A stretch of DNA of 64,000 nt from Sulfitobacter brevis (GCF_900112755.1 NZ_FOMW01000005.1:186001-250000), one strand, 5' to 3'. Shown: positions 45,917-55,859, counted from the stretch's first letter. The notes: generated by a model not told the origin, from the letters alone. Program-made: numbers and translations.

Positions 45917-46675
45917 TTAAAAGATGCGGAAATTGTCGCCAAGATAGACGCGGCGGACGTTTTCGTTTTCGACCACTTCTTCAGGGGTGCCGGACATCAA
46001 AACCTTGCCTTCGTGCAAGATGTAGGCGCGGTCCACAATTTCCAATGTTTCCCGCACGTTATGATCCGTGATCAGCACGCCAATGCCGCGGTTTTTGAGG
46101 TCCGCAACCAAATGACGGATGTCCCCGACCGAGATCGGATCGACCCCGGCGAAGGGTTCATCCAGCAGCAGGTAATTCGGGTTCGCGGCCAGACAGCGGG
46201 CAATCTCGACCCGTCTGCGTTCGCCCCCCGACAGCGCCATCGCAGGTGCGCGGCGCAGGTGCTCGATGGAAAATTCGGACAATAACTCTTCGAGCCGTTC
46301 GCGCCGCTTATAGCGCGGTTTGACTGAAATATCGAGAATTGCGGAGATGTTGTCCTGGACGCTGAGGCCGCGAAAGATGCTCATCTCCTGCGGTAGATAT
46401 CCGATACCAAGCTGGGCGCGGCGGTACATCGGCAGGGTTGTTACATCCTTGCCATCGACGGTGACCTTACCCCCTTCGGGCCGCACCAGACCGGCGACTG
46501 CATAGAACGTTGTCGTCTTGCCCGAACCATTTGGCCCCAGCAAAGCGACGACTTCGCCCCGATCCAGCGTCATGGAAAAATCGCGGATCACGGTCTTCTT
46601 GCGGTAGGATTTGCGCAAATGTTCGATGCGCAGTCCGGCATCACCGCCCGCGATCGTCAGGTGATGGGAGGGCAT
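45917..46675 (-). CDS. lptB: LPS export ABC transporter ATP-binding protein LptB
   Basis: LptB powers extraction of LPS from the inner membrane in the LptB2FG complex. The 252 residues show Walker [10 protein letters not shown], the signature [13 protein letters not shown], Walker [14 protein letters not shown], and the H-loop LITDHNV. The family segment [17 protein letters not shown] is present. Its ATG overlaps the lptA stop by one base (TGATG). LptF/G are not in the window. Confidence 0.96.
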   Translation of the reverse strand: MPSHHLTIAGGDAGLRIEHLRKSYRKKTVIRDFSMTLDRGEVVALLGPNGSGKTTTFYAVAGLVRPEGGKVTVDGKDVTTLPMYRRAQLGIGYLPQEMSIFRGLSVQDNISAILDISVKPRYKRRERLEELLSEFSIEHLRRAPAMALSGGERRRVEIARCLAANPNYLLLDEPFAGVDPISVGDIRHLVADLKNRGIGVLITDHNVRETLEIVDRAYILHEGKVLMSGTPEEVVENENVRRVYLGDNFRIF

Positions 46676-47178
46676 CAGTTGCCGCTGCCCGTCTGCAAAA
46701 TCGTTTTCACGCGGCCGGTCATCTGCGCGGTGCCATCCTCAAGACGGATCGACATTTTGTCGGCGCTGAGCGCGCTGGCACCCTGTGCGAGCAAAACATT
46801 GCCGGTCATCACGATTGTGCCGTCGTCAATATTATAGTCAGCCCGCTCTGATTCGGCAGCATCCTCACCGGAGACGAGGGTCACGCCGCCGGTCGCTTCC
46901 AGACGTGCGATACCTTTCTGCTCGGCCCGGTAAACCACCAGCACACGGGCCGCTGTCAGCCGCATCTCGCCTTGGCCAATCGCGACGTTTCCGGTGAAAA
47001 TCGCGGTTCCGGTGGCATTTTCGACCGATAGGTTATCTGCAGTGACCTCAACAGGCAGCGAGGTGTCTTGCCGGATGGTGCCAAATGCCACATTCGCGCC
47101 CTGCGCCCCTGCCTGGCTGAAAATCAGCGACGCAACGACGGAAAAAAGCAAAGTTTTGAAGTTTTTCACAATGGTCAC
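46675..47178 (-). CDS. lptA: LPS export periplasmic bridge protein LptA
   Basis: LptA carries LPS across the periplasm. The 167 residues begin with a signal peptide ([24 protein letters not shown]) and continue with the OstA-type beta strands: [43 protein letters not shown] and the later [25 protein letters not shown]. The start is a GTG at 47178, overlapping the lptC stop (GTGA). A GTG three codons later is the alternative. Confidence 0.9.
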   Translation of the reverse strand: MTIVKNFKTLLFSVVASLIFSQAGAQGANVAFGTIRQDTSLPVEVTADNLSVENATGTAIFTGNVAIGQGEMRLTAARVLVVYRAEQKGIARLEATGGVTLVSGEDAAESERADYNIDDGTIVMTGNVLLAQGASALSADKMSIRLEDGTAQMTGRVKTILQTGSGN

Positions 47179-47789
47179 TCTTCGTTTTGTAAGGGCGTGT
47201 ATACCAACTTCACCCCGTTAGTGAAAAACAATTGGTTGGCATCGGCCCCCTTGCCGCCAGTCAGTTCCATACTGCCAGCCTCAAGGGTGCCAGCAGGACC
47301 TGTCGCGAACACCTGCCCGGGTGAGCGCAGGTTCACTTTCGACATTTCACTGGTCAGCAAATCGCTGACAATCCGGTACCCCGCAGAAGTTGTGATTACC
47401 ACATCGCCTGTCAACTCGGCGATATCTTCGGCCACATCAAAAAGTGCGCTGTCCGATCGCAGGGTTAACTCCGTGCCATCAAGAAGGTTCAGCTTCACGT
47501 CGACGTCTTCGGCATTGCTGCCGCCGGTCTGGCCTTGCGGCGTGGTTAACTTTTCGGCGGAGAAGGAGATCAGTTCGCCATCGGCGGTAGCGCCGGAAAA
47601 GAACGGTCCGGTGATTTGCTGATCGCGCAGACGGTCCTGAATTTCTTTGTCCGCAAAGGGGATGACACTTTCGGGGTCGGCGGTACGCGACACAAGAAAC
47701 AAGGTCGATAGCAGGGCAAGCGCGGTCAGCGGAAATACAACCTTGAGCCATGCAACGGCGCGCGAATGGCGATCAACCTGAATCGCCAT
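47175..47789 (-). CDS. lptC: LPS export protein LptC
   Basis: LptC is the single-pass protein that links LptB2FG with LptA. The 204 residues start with a basic N-terminus, a membrane segment (AVAWLKVVFPLTALALLSTLFLVS) and a periplasmic beta-jellyroll with GPFFSGATADGELISFSAEKL and [14 protein letters not shown] at the end. It is one base after the kdsD stop and overlaps lptA by four bases. Confidence 0.9.
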   Translation of the reverse strand: MAIQVDRHSRAVAWLKVVFPLTALALLSTLFLVSRTADPESVIPFADKEIQDRLRDQQITGPFFSGATADGELISFSAEKLTTPQGQTGGSNAEDVDVKLNLLDGTELTLRSDSALFDVAEDIAELTGDVVITTSAGYRIVSDLLTSEMSKVNLRSPGQVFATGPAGTLEAGSMELTGGKGADANQLFFTNGVKLVYTPLQNEE

Positions 47790-47790
47790 G

Positions 47791-48753
47791 TCATCCGAGC
47801 CCGACGCGCAAGCAATCGTGGATATGCAGAAGTCCGACAGGTACGTCGGGGTTTTTCGGGTCCACGACGATCAGGCAGGTGATTTTCCGGTCGTTCATGA
47901 TGCCAACCGCTTTTTCAGCCAACGCTTCGGGGGCGATGGTGATGGGGGCAGGGGTCATGACTTCGCGGGCACTCAGCGTCGATAACCCTTCTAGATGCCG
48001 GCCAATATCACCGTTGGTGATGATCCCTTGCAGCTTGCCATCATCATTGATCACCCCCACCACGCCAAAGCCTTTACTGCCGATCTCGGACAGCGCTTCG
48101 GGCATGGCCGCACCGATCCCCACCAAGGGCATCGCAGTGCCTGTGTGCATCAGATCGCTCACACGGCTAAGTTTGGCGCCGAGTTTACCGCCGGGATGGA
48201 AATCGCGAAAATGCTCGGCGGTGAAGGCGCGGTTTTCCATCAGCGCAACAGCCAGCGCATCGCCCATTGCCAGCGTCATAGTGGTCGAGGTGGTTGGCAC
48301 CACGCCGGTACCGCAAGCCTCGGGCAGCTTTGGCAGCAGCAAAACCACGTCAGACTGGACGCCAAGACTGCTGGTGGCATTGCTGGTGATCCCGATCAAC
48401 GGGATCGAGAACCGCCGGGAATAGGTAACGAGGTTAGCAAGCTCGGGGGCCTCGCCGGAGTTTGAGATCGCCAGAACCACATCGGCGCTGGTGATCATGC
48501 CGAGGTCGCCGTGGCTCGCCTCTGCCGGATGGACGAATTGTGCAGGCGTGCCGGTGCTGGCCAGCGTCGCCGCGATCTTGTTGGCGATATGCCCAGACTT
48601 TCCGATGCCGGTAATGATCACCCGCCCCTTGGTCGCGGCAAGCAGGTCGATGGCATGACGAAAATTCTCGTCCAGCGCGTCAGCGAGGGCGTTCAAGGCT
48701 TCGGCTTCGGTGCGGATCACGCGCTTTGCAGTATCAATAAAAGGTGTGTTCAT
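47791..48753 (-). CDS. kdsD: Arabinose-5-phosphate isomerase (KdsD/KpsF family)
   Basis: KdsD converts ribulose-5-phosphate to arabinose-5-phosphate, the precursor of Kdo. The 320 residues have the SIS domain with VIITGIGKSGHIANKIAATLASTG, FVHPAEASHGDLGMI and SNSGEAPEL. Two CBS domains follow, SDLMHTGTAMPLVGIGAAM and REVMTPAPITIAPEAL. The ATG at 48753 overlaps the rnd stop (ATGA), fixing the start. Together with kdsB at 35 kb, it serves Kdo supply to LPS; lptC follows directly. Confidence 0.95.
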   Translation of the reverse strand: MNTPFIDTAKRVIRTEAEALNALADALDENFRHAIDLLAATKGRVIITGIGKSGHIANKIAATLASTGTPAQFVHPAEASHGDLGMITSADVVLAISNSGEAPELANLVTYSRRFSIPLIGITSNATSSLGVQSDVVLLLPKLPEACGTGVVPTTSTTMTLAMGDALAVALMENRAFTAEHFRDFHPGGKLGAKLSRVSDLMHTGTAMPLVGIGAAMPEALSEIGSKGFGVVGVINDDGKLQGIITNGDIGRHLEGLSTLSAREVMTPAPITIAPEALAEKAVGIMNDRKITCLIVVDPKNPDVPVGLLHIHDCLRVGLG

Positions 48754-49364
48754 GCGTGGGCAAATATATCTGTCTCGGGCCATCCAAGCAGATCAAGCTT
48801 GGCGCGGGTGGGCAAAAAGTCGAAACAGGCCTGCGCCAGTTCTACGCGGTCTTCACGGAGCAGGCGGGCGTCCAGCTCCTTGCGCAGTTTGTGTAAATGC
48901 AGAACGTCCGAGGCGGCATAATCGATCTGGGCTTTGGTCAGCTTCTCGGCCCCCCAATCGCTGGATTGCTGCTGTTTGGAAATATCGACGCCCAACAATT
49001 CCTGCACCAGTTTAGCCAGACCGTGGCGGTCGGTATAGGTCCGGATCAATCGGCTGGCGATCTTGGTGCAATAGACAGGTGCTGCGGTTGCACCGAAGGC
49101 GTGGAGCAGTGCGGCGATGTCAAAACGTCCAAAGTGGAACAGCTTGAGAATGGCGGGGTCTTGCAGCAGGGCCACGAGATTGGACGCTTGAGTTTGCCCC
49201 TTGGCGATCTGCACCAGATGCGCGTGCCCGTCACCGCCCGAAAGCTGCACCACGCACAGCCTGTCGCGGTGCGGGTTAAGGCCCATGGTTTCACAATCAA
49301 TCGCCACGACCGAGCCTAAATCAAGACCGTCCGGCAGATCATTTTGGTATACGTGGTTTGTCAT
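48750..49364 (-). CDS. rnd: RNase D-like 3'-5' exonuclease
   Basis: The 204 residues form a single DEDDy exonuclease domain. VVAIDCETMGLNPHRDRLCVVQLSGG carries the first D and E, LFHFGRFDIAALL the second D, and YAASDVLHLHKLRKEL the tyrosine and last D. The HRDC domains of full-length RNase D are missing; short versions like this are common in Alphaproteobacteria. It heads the kdsD-lptC-lptA-lptB run, with which it overlaps by four bases. It is 51 bases from paaX, which ends nearby on the same strand. Confidence 0.93.
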   Translation of the reverse strand: MTNHVYQNDLPDGLDLGSVVAIDCETMGLNPHRDRLCVVQLSGGDGHAHLVQIAKGQTQASNLVALLQDPAILKLFHFGRFDIAALLHAFGATAAPVYCTKIASRLIRTYTDRHGLAKLVQELLGVDISKQQQSSDWGAEKLTKAQIDYAASDVLHLHKLRKELDARLLREDRVELAQACFDFLPTRAKLDLLGWPETDIFAHA

Positions 49365-49415
49365 GCCGCATTCTATACAGGGCTTGAACGGCTTGGGAAA
49401 GCGTCGCTTTTGTGC

Positions 49416-50207
49416 TCAGGGATTGGCCGCCGACACTGCGATATCGCGCAGCGCGGGGCGCGGAAAACGGTTCAGAAGTTCGGCCACCGAGATGTGGCAT
49501 TGGTGCTCGGGAAGATGCGGCGCGATGAGGGCACCGGGAAGGGCCGGATGCTTTAGCACAAGGCGGCGCCAGTTGTGCACAATCAGACAGCGCAGGATCG
49601 CGATTTCAAGCGGGGAGAGGTCGATCCCTTGTGGTAGCGCCTCGTGCAGGTTGGTCAGTGCCGCGAGCAGCGCGGTATAATCGTCGAGAAGACCGATTGG
49701 TCGCAAGGATTGGCAAAGCCAATCCGGCACCTGAGTGCCAGCCATAACCAATGCGTCTTTCGGAGCAGGAAGGTCGCGCGAACCTGCAAAAAGTCGAGGC
49801 TGGATCGGTGAGAATCCAGACGCCAGCATCGCGGCGTTTGCCTCGGCGCTAGCGTCTTCGATAAAGACAACCTGCCAAGCATCATTCACATTTGACGGTT
49901 GAGCATAAATGCGCGGGGTGGCGGCGATGGTCTGGTTCCTGCCCTTGGCGCTCAGGCCATGATGGCTGATACGACCCGCTTTCGTGGACGTGATCCAGCC
50001 ATCGTTGCGCAACCGGTGCAGCGCCACGCGCGCCGCTTCGGGTTTTACGTCGAGGGCGGTGAGGATGTGTGACAGTACCGGCCCCTCAATCACCTCGCCC
50101 TTACCCTGCGCGAGATCCCCGAACAGGCTGATCATCATCGACCAGACCTTTTGCGGCCCCAGCGCCCTTAGCGGGGCGGTTTTTTCTTGAAAAGCTTCAG
50201 ACGGCAT
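49416..50207 (-). CDS. paaX: Phenylacetic acid degradation operon repressor PaaX
   Basis: PaaX is a repressor whose DNA binding is released by phenylacetyl-CoA. The 263 residues have the N-terminal winged helix (VLSHILTALDVKPEAARVALHRLRNDGWITSTKAGRISHHGLSAKG) and the PaaX middle part (AWQVVFIEDASAEANAAMLASGFSPIQPRLFAG). The C-terminal ligand-binding part has ILRCLIVHNWRRLVLKHPALP. It overlaps the paaZ end by 11 bases, so it is co-transcribed with the genes it is expected to control and would be autoregulated. Confidence 0.93.
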   Translation of the reverse strand: MPSEAFQEKTAPLRALGPQKVWSMMISLFGDLAQGKGEVIEGPVLSHILTALDVKPEAARVALHRLRNDGWITSTKAGRISHHGLSAKGRNQTIAATPRIYAQPSNVNDAWQVVFIEDASAEANAAMLASGFSPIQPRLFAGSRDLPAPKDALVMAGTQVPDWLCQSLRPIGLLDDYTALLAALTNLHEALPQGIDLSPLEIAILRCLIVHNWRRLVLKHPALPGALIAPHLPEHQCHISVAELLNRFPRPALRDIAVSAANP

Positions 50208-52221
50208 TCATCGTCAGCAGTTCGTATTCAGCCACTGCCTCATCTTTCTGGTTGGTTAGGGTCACATGCCAACGCACTTCGCCGTATTCGTCATTGCGGG
50301 GGGTCTTGTGCTTTACGGTCAGCCGCACCTTGATGCTGTCGCCCGCGCTGACAGGCTCCAAGAACCGAAGATTATCAAGGCCGGTGTTGGCCAGCACAGG
50401 GCCGGGGTCAGGTTGCACAAACAGACCCGCGGCGAAACTCAGCAACAGATAGCCGTGTGCCACGCGGCCGGGGAAGAACGGGTTCGCTTTGGCGGCCTCG
50501 TCATCCATGTGGGCATAAAAGGTATCACCGGTGAAATGGGCGAATGTCTCAATGTCCTCCAATGTCACCTCACGGCTGTCGGAATTAAAGGTTTCTCCCA
50601 GCATTAGGGTCGAGAAGGTACGAGTGAAGGGGTGCGGCTTGTCGGTCAGCTCGGTCGCACCAGGCACCCATTGCTCACCAATGGCGGTCAGAATATCGGG
50701 GCTGCCTTGTATCGCGGTGCGCTGCATATAATGCATGACGCCGCGCACGCCGCCCAACTCCTCGCCGCCGCCTGCACGGCCCGGCCCGCCGTGCACCATA
50801 TGGGGCAAGGGCGCGCCGTGGCCGGTTGCCTCGGCCATCGACCTGCGGTTGTTAAAGTAGAGCCGCCCGTGAAATGCAGCCGCGCCGAGCGTAATCTCGC
50901 GGGCCACTTCGCCGTCATTTGTGATGACGGACGCCACGAGCGAGCCTTTGCCCTTGTTCAGCAGCGCCACTGCATGGCCAAGATCGCGGTAGGCCATGAT
51001 GGTCGAGACAGGACCGAAGGCTTCGGTGTCATGCACGCGCTGGGCGCTGTCGGGGTCGGCGCAGTGGAACAGCATCGGCGGGACAAAAGCACCCTTCTCG
51101 CGGTCTGCACCTTCGACAGTGAAATTATCAGGGTCGCCGAATACACGCTCGGCCTCGCCCGCCAGCAGAGCGGCCTTCTCCAGCACATCGCGCTTTTGCG
51201 AAGCGGAGACCAACGCGCCCATGCGCGTCGTCTCGGCGCGTGGATCACCGATGGTGGTTCTGGCGAGCCGCGCCGAGATTGCCGCGATCACCGGATCGAG
51301 CAGCGACTGCGGAACCATAATCCGGCGGATCGCGGTGCATTTCTGTCCCGCCTTCGCAGTCATCTCGCGCTGCACTTCCTTGACGAACAGATCGAACTCC
51401 GGCGTATCGGGTGTGGCGTCTGGCCCCAGCACAGATGCGTTAAGGCTGTCCTGCTCCGATGCAAAGCGCACCGAGTTCTTGATCAGCTTCGGGTTGGTCC
51501 GCAGTTTAAACGCCGTATCGGCAGAGCCGGTGAAAGCCACCGCATCCTGACATTCCAGATGGTCAAGCATATCGCCCAATCCGCCGCTCACCAGTTGCAA
51601 TGCTCCAGCAGGCAGCACGCCGCTATCCAGCATCATCCGCACGCAAGCCTCGGTCACATAGCAGGTTGCGGTGGCCGGTTTCACAATCGCGGGAACACCA
51701 GCGAGCAGGGTCGGGGCCAGCTTCTCCAGCATCCCCCAGACCGGAAAGTTGAATGCGTTGATATGGACGGCAACACCTTGCAGCGGCGTGCAAATATGCC
51801 GCCCCATAAAGGCACCCGTCCGGCCTAGCTGCTCGGGCGGACCATCCAGATAGACATGGGCATCCGGCATCTCGCGCCGTCCCTTGGCGGCATAGACCTG
51901 CATCGTGCCGATCCCGCCATCCACGTCGATCTTGTGATCATTTAGCGTAGCGCCGGTGTCATAGCTCAACTCATAGAGCGTTTGGCGCTGCTCGCGCAGG
52001 TGCAACGCCAAGGCCTTGAGCATCCGCGCGCGGTCATGAAACGTCATCTTGCGCAGTGCGGGGCCGCCGGTATCGCGGGCGTAGCCCAGCATCGCCTGCA
52101 CATCGAGCGCGTCATTGCCAGCCTGCGCGATTACTTCGCCGGTGATGGCGCTGGCGATGTTGCGGGCACCAGCACCGGGGGCGATCCACTGACCAGCAGC
52201 AAATGAGGAAATGTCGCGCAT
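50197..52221 (-). CDS. paaZ: Bifunctional oxepin-CoA hydrolase / 3-oxo-5,6-dehydrosuberyl-CoA semialdehyde dehydrogenase PaaZ
   Basis: PaaZ opens the oxepin-CoA ring and oxidises the resulting aldehyde. The 674 residues contain an aldehyde dehydrogenase domain (about 1-520) with INAFNFPVWGMLEKLAP, FTGSADTAFKLRTNP and the catalytic cysteine in AGQKCTAIRRIMVP. A C-terminal MaoC-type hydratase domain has FAHFTGDTFYAHMDDEAAKANPFFPGRVAHGYLLLS with the catalytic D and H. The fused form is the full enzyme, so no separate hydratase is needed. It follows paaE by nine bases. Confidence 0.96.
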   Translation of the reverse strand: MRDISSFAAGQWIAPGAGARNIASAITGEVIAQAGNDALDVQAMLGYARDTGGPALRKMTFHDRARMLKALALHLREQRQTLYELSYDTGATLNDHKIDVDGGIGTMQVYAAKGRREMPDAHVYLDGPPEQLGRTGAFMGRHICTPLQGVAVHINAFNFPVWGMLEKLAPTLLAGVPAIVKPATATCYVTEACVRMMLDSGVLPAGALQLVSGGLGDMLDHLECQDAVAFTGSADTAFKLRTNPKLIKNSVRFASEQDSLNASVLGPDATPDTPEFDLFVKEVQREMTAKAGQKCTAIRRIMVPQSLLDPVIAAISARLARTTIGDPRAETTRMGALVSASQKRDVLEKAALLAGEAERVFGDPDNFTVEGADREKGAFVPPMLFHCADPDSAQRVHDTEAFGPVSTIMAYRDLGHAVALLNKGKGSLVASVITNDGEVAREITLGAAAFHGRLYFNNRRSMAEATGHGAPLPHMVHGGPGRAGGGEELGGVRGVMHYMQRTAIQGSPDILTAIGEQWVPGATELTDKPHPFTRTFSTLMLGETFNSDSREVTLEDIETFAHFTGDTFYAHMDDEAAKANPFFPGRVAHGYLLLSFAAGLFVQPDPGPVLANTGLDNLRFLEPVSAGDSIKVRLTVKHKTPRNDEYGEVRWHVTLTNQKDEAVAEYELLTMNAV

Positions 52222-52230
52222 GGTGGCTCC

Positions 52231-53295
52231 TTAATGAGTGTCGTAATCGATGACGAGCCTGTCCGTCAGCGGGTAACTCTGGCAGGTCAACACATAGCCG
52301 CGCTCGACCTCGTAATCCTCAAGCGCGTGGTTCGAGAGCATCTCGACCTCGCCCTCCAGAACCTTGCCCATGCAAGTGGAGCAGACCCCTGCCTTGCAGG
52401 CAAAGGGTGCCTCCTGCCCATTGGCGAGGGCGGCTTCGAGCACCGATTGGCCCTTGGTCATCTCGAATGTGCGCTGGGCGCCTTCGATAATCACGGTGAT
52501 CTCGGTGCCCTTCTGGCCTTCGGCACGTTTCGCCATTTCCTGTTTGGCGAGACGGCCTTGCTGGCTTTCGCTGAACAGTTCGAACTTGATCTGATCAGGC
52601 TCTAACCCGTGCGATTTAAGGCTTTCAGCGATGGCGAGCATCATCGGCTCGGGGCCGCAGATGAAGGCGGTGTCGATGGCGGTAACGTCAATCCATTGCT
52701 TGAAGAGCGCTTCGCATTTGTCTTGATCGACCCGTCCGGTGAACAGGTCAATATCCTGGCCCGATTCCAGCATATGGATGATCGTTAGGCGGCCCATATG
52801 GCGGTTTTTGAGGTCTTCCAGCTCTTCGCGGAACATGATCGTGTTTACCGCGCGGTTGGCGTAGACCAAGGTAAAGGTCGATTGCGGCTCGCGTTTGAGC
52901 ACGGTTTTAAGGATCGACAGAACCGGTGTGACGCCAGAGCCTCCCGCAAAACCAAGGTAGTTTTTTGCCGTGTCAGGGTCGATCGGCGTGAAGAATTTGC
53001 CCTGCGGCGGCATGGCGTGCAGCGTGTCGCCGACTTTCAGATCGGTATTGGCAAAGGTCGAAAACGCCCCGCCATCGACGCGCTTGATGCCGACCTTGAT
53101 TTCGCCATCGTCGAGACCTGTACAGATCGAGTAGTTGCGGCGCAGTTCGGTGCCATCGAAATCTTGCTTGAACGTCAGATACTGGCCTTGGGTAAAGGTA
53201 AAGGCGTCCGCGTTTTCGGGCTTCAATGTCAACACCACCGCATCGCGGATGGTGTAGTGGATATCAGTCACTGTCAGGGGGTAAAACTGGCTCAT
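52231..53295 (-). CDS. paaE: Phenylacetyl-CoA epoxidase reductase subunit PaaE
   Basis: PaaE passes electrons from NADPH to the PaaA di-iron centre. The 354 residues carry the FAD-binding LRRNYSICTG, the NAD(P) region FAGGSGVTPVLSILKTVL and FICGPEPMMLAIAESL, and a C-terminal plant-type [2Fe-2S] domain with CKAGVCSTCMGKV and VLTCQSYPL (near residues 300-345). I chose the ATG at 53295, with GAGG upstream and seven bases after the paaD stop. An upstream start inside paaD was rejected. Confidence 0.95.
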   Translation of the reverse strand: MSQFYPLTVTDIHYTIRDAVVLTLKPENADAFTFTQGQYLTFKQDFDGTELRRNYSICTGLDDGEIKVGIKRVDGGAFSTFANTDLKVGDTLHAMPPQGKFFTPIDPDTAKNYLGFAGGSGVTPVLSILKTVLKREPQSTFTLVYANRAVNTIMFREELEDLKNRHMGRLTIIHMLESGQDIDLFTGRVDQDKCEALFKQWIDVTAIDTAFICGPEPMMLAIAESLKSHGLEPDQIKFELFSESQQGRLAKQEMAKRAEGQKGTEITVIIEGAQRTFEMTKGQSVLEAALANGQEAPFACKAGVCSTCMGKVLEGEVEMLSNHALEDYEVERGYVLTCQSYPLTDRLVIDYDTH

Positions 53296-53302
53296 CGGGG
53301 CC

Positions 53303-53770
53303 TCAGATGCATTTGAAATAGTCAAAGGGTTCTAGGCAGTCGGTGCAGCGCCATTGGGCTTTGCAGGGGGTCGATCCGAACTGGCTGATTTTTTCTACGG
53401 CGGTGGACTGGCAGCGTGGACAATGCTGTGGCCCGCCTGCGGGTTGCGGCGGTGCAATACCATAGGCTTCGAGCTTGTCCCGGCCCGCATCAGTCAGCCA
53501 ATCGGTCGTCCAGGCGGGCGACAATTGTCTTTTTAGAGACAGGTTTTCGATGCCATGCGCGCGAAGGGCTGTTTCGATATCAAGGTTGATGATCGTTGTT
53601 GCGGGACAGCCCGAATAGGTCGGCGTTACCGTCACCTCAAGCGTATCGCCCTGCCACTGCACATCGCGGATGATGCCCAGATCAGTGAGCGAGATTACCG
53701 GAATCTCCGGGTCAGGAACCTGCGAGAGCCATTCCCAAACCGTCTCAACGCTCGGTTTTTCGATTACCAT
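53303..53770 (-). CDS. paaD: Phenylacetate-CoA oxygenase subunit PaaD
   Basis: PaaD is the MIP18/DUF59-family maturation component of the epoxidase system. The 155 residues have VPDPEIPVISLTDLGIIRDV and TPTYSGCPATTIINLDI in the N-terminal domain. A C-terminal zinc-ribbon-like tail follows with CPRCQSTAVEKISQFGSTPCKAQWRCTDCLEPFDYFKCI; its cysteines may take part in metal-cluster delivery. I chose the ATG at 53770, within the last bases of paaC. Confidence 0.94.
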   Translation of the reverse strand: MVIEKPSVETVWEWLSQVPDPEIPVISLTDLGIIRDVQWQGDTLEVTVTPTYSGCPATTIINLDIETALRAHGIENLSLKRQLSPAWTTDWLTDAGRDKLEAYGIAPPQPAGGPQHCPRCQSTAVEKISQFGSTPCKAQWRCTDCLEPFDYFKCI

Positions 53771-54519
53771 GTTGCGTCCGGATAGGACCGCTGAAGCCAC
53801 TGCATCTGCGTCAGCATATGGCCCAGATGTTCGGTATGGCGCACGCCGGTTTTGCCGCCCTTATGGGCAAAGTCATCCTCGGGCCGCTTCAACGTCGCGG
53901 CGGCCAGCACATCGGCGACCAGCGTATCATAGCCCGCACGCAGACTTGCAGGATCGGGCGCGATGCCATGGGCCATCATCTCCTGATCGACGTCGTCGCT
54001 CAGGAACATTTCGCCTACATAGGGCCAGAGCCGGTCAACGGCGGATTGCATGCGTCGATGGCTTTCTTCGGTGCCATCGCCAAGGCCGATCACCGTGTCA
54101 GAGGATCGCTCCAGATGATAAGTCACCTCCTTGGCGGATTTTTCAGCAATCGCGGCGATCTGGTCGTTGCTGCTGTCCATCAGCGCCTGAAGTTGCGCCA
54201 GATGCCAGCCATCAAACAGGAACTGCCGCATCATCGTACGGCCAAAATCACCGTTTGGCTGTTCCACCAGCAGCAGGTTGCGAAAATCCCAGACGTCGCG
54301 GTGAAACGCGAGATTGTCCGCGTCGCGGCCTTTGCCCTCCACCTCTGCGGCGAGCCCGAGCCAAAGCTGGGTTTGCCCGATCAGGTCCAGTGCCACGTTG
54401 GCGAGCGCGATGTCTTCTTCGAGCACAGGCGCCACACCGCACCATTCCGAGACGCGATGCCCCAGAACCAAAGCATTGTCACCCATCCGGCAGAGGTATT
54501 CAAACAACGGCTGGCTCAC
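53764..54519 (-). CDS. paaC: Phenylacetyl-CoA epoxidase structural subunit PaaC
   Basis: PaaC is the non-catalytic ferritin-like partner of PaaA. The 251 residues begin MSQPLFEYLCRMGDNALVLGHRVSEWCG and have LVEQPNGDFGRTMMRQFLFDGWHLAQL and KEVTYHLERSSDTVIGLGDGTEESHRRMQSAVD. Its start overlaps the paaB stop by four bases (ATGA), and its stop overlaps paaD by seven. Confidence 0.95.
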   Translation of the reverse strand: MSQPLFEYLCRMGDNALVLGHRVSEWCGVAPVLEEDIALANVALDLIGQTQLWLGLAAEVEGKGRDADNLAFHRDVWDFRNLLLVEQPNGDFGRTMMRQFLFDGWHLAQLQALMDSSNDQIAAIAEKSAKEVTYHLERSSDTVIGLGDGTEESHRRMQSAVDRLWPYVGEMFLSDDVDQEMMAHGIAPDPASLRAGYDTLVADVLAAATLKRPEDDFAHKGGKTGVRHTEHLGHMLTQMQWLQRSYPDATW

Positions 54520-54860
54520 ATCGCCCCCACTTCGTCAGGAATGTCAAAGAAGGTCGGGTGGCGGTACACCTTGTCGTTCGCAGGCTCATAGAGCGAGCCT
54601 TTCTCCTCGGGCGAGGAGGCGGCAATGTCGCTGGCACGCACGGTCCAGATGCTCACACCTTCGTTGCGGCGGGTATAGACATCGCGGGCGTTCTTGATCG
54701 CCATTTCAGCGTCTGCGGCGTGCAGGCTGCCAACGTGGCGATGGCTCAACCCGTGCTGACCACGGATGAAGACTTCCCACAACGGCCATTCGGTCTTGCG
54801 GGTTTCGCCGTGCGGGCTGGCGTCATCTTCGTTGTAGGGGCTGGACTCAGGGCTGCTCAT
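54516..54860 (-). CDS. paaB: Phenylacetyl-CoA epoxidase subunit PaaB
   Basis: A 114-residue subunit with WPLWEVFIRGQHGLSHRHVGSLHAADAEMAIKNARDVYTRRNEGVSIWTVRA, the signature of PaaB, which bridges the PaaAC heterodimers. It lies four bases after paaA and overlaps paaC. Confidence 0.95.
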   Translation of the reverse strand: MSSPESSPYNEDDASPHGETRKTEWPLWEVFIRGQHGLSHRHVGSLHAADAEMAIKNARDVYTRRNEGVSIWTVRASDIAASSPEEKGSLYEPANDKVYRHPTFFDIPDEVGAM

Positions 54861-54864
54861 TATC

Positions 54865-55857
54865 TTACTCCGCTGCCATTTTTCTGCTGCGCTTCTTTTC
54901 GGCGTGGGCGATAAGACCCTCGCGGACCCAACGGCCCTCGTCCCAAGCCTTGTTTCGGGCCTCCAGCCGTTCGGTGTTGCAAGGGCCGTTGCCCTTCAGC
55001 ACGTCAAAGAACTCTTCCCAATCAGGTTCGGCAAACGTGTAATGGCCGGTTTCCTCGTTCAGTTTGAGGGTGTCATCGGGGATCGTGAGGCCAAGGTAGG
55101 CGGCTTGTGGGGCGGTCTGATCGACGAACTTTTGACGCAACTCGTCATTGGTGTTCATCTTGATTTTCCACGCCATAGACTGGGCTGAGTGCACGGATTC
55201 CGCGTCCGAAGGGCCGAACATCATCAGCGACGGAAACCAGAAACGGTTCAAGGCATCCTGCGCCATCTTGTGCTGCGCCTCGGTGCCGTTTGCCATTTTC
55301 ATCATGATGTCGAAACCCTGCCGCTGGTGGAAGGATTCCTCTTTGCAGATACGCACCATCGCGCGGGCATAAGGGCCATAAGAAGTGCGCTGCAATGGCA
55401 CCTGATTCATGATCGCCGCACCATCGACCAACCAGCCGACAGCGCCCATATCGGCCCATGTTAGGGTCGGATAATTGAAGATCGACGAATACTTCATCTT
55501 ACCCGACAGCAGGTCGCGGGTCAGGTCATCACGGGTCACGCCCAGCGTTTCAGCCGCGCAATACAGGTAGAGCCCGTGGCCCGCCTCGTCCTGCACTTTG
55601 GCAAGCAGGATTGCTTTGCGCTCCAAGGTCGGTGCACGGGTGATCCAGTTGCCTTCGGGAAGCTGGCCGACGATTTCCGAATGGGCGTGCTGGCCGATCT
55701 GGCGGATCAGGTTTTTACGGTACCCTTCCGGCATCCAGTCTTTCGGTTCGATCTTGCCGCCCGCGTCAATACGCTCCTGAAAGGCGCGTTCCTCAGGCTC
55801 CATCTCGTCGAGGGATTTAACGCCCTGTCCGGTGGATTTGATCATCTGTGCATACAT
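54865..55857 (-). CDS. paaA: Phenylacetyl-CoA epoxidase catalytic subunit PaaA
   Basis: PaaA is the di-iron monooxygenase that epoxidises the ring of phenylacetyl-CoA. The 330 residues carry the iron-binding pattern in [23 protein letters not shown] and again in [19 protein letters not shown]. Substrate-side segments are [24 protein letters not shown] and [12 protein letters not shown]. It starts two bases after the thiolase stop and is followed by paaB, the usual order. Confidence 0.97.
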   Translation of the reverse strand: MYAQMIKSTGQGVKSLDEMEPEERAFQERIDAGGKIEPKDWMPEGYRKNLIRQIGQHAHSEIVGQLPEGNWITRAPTLERKAILLAKVQDEAGHGLYLYCAAETLGVTRDDLTRDLLSGKMKYSSIFNYPTLTWADMGAVGWLVDGAAIMNQVPLQRTSYGPYARAMVRICKEESFHQRQGFDIMMKMANGTEAQHKMAQDALNRFWFPSLMMFGPSDAESVHSAQSMAWKIKMNTNDELRQKFVDQTAPQAAYLGLTIPDDTLKLNEETGHYTFAEPDWEEFFDVLKGNGPCNTERLEARNKAWDEGRWVREGLIAHAEKKRSRKMAAE

Positions 55858-55859
55858 CG

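Noticed and set aside
50632-51828. Rightward open frame antisense to paaZ
   Set aside because: No domain, and full overlap with the unambiguous paaZ gene.
53670-54914. Rightward open frame antisense to paaC/paaB
   Set aside because: Mirror frame with low-complexity arginine-rich translation; paaC and paaB are clear on the other strand.
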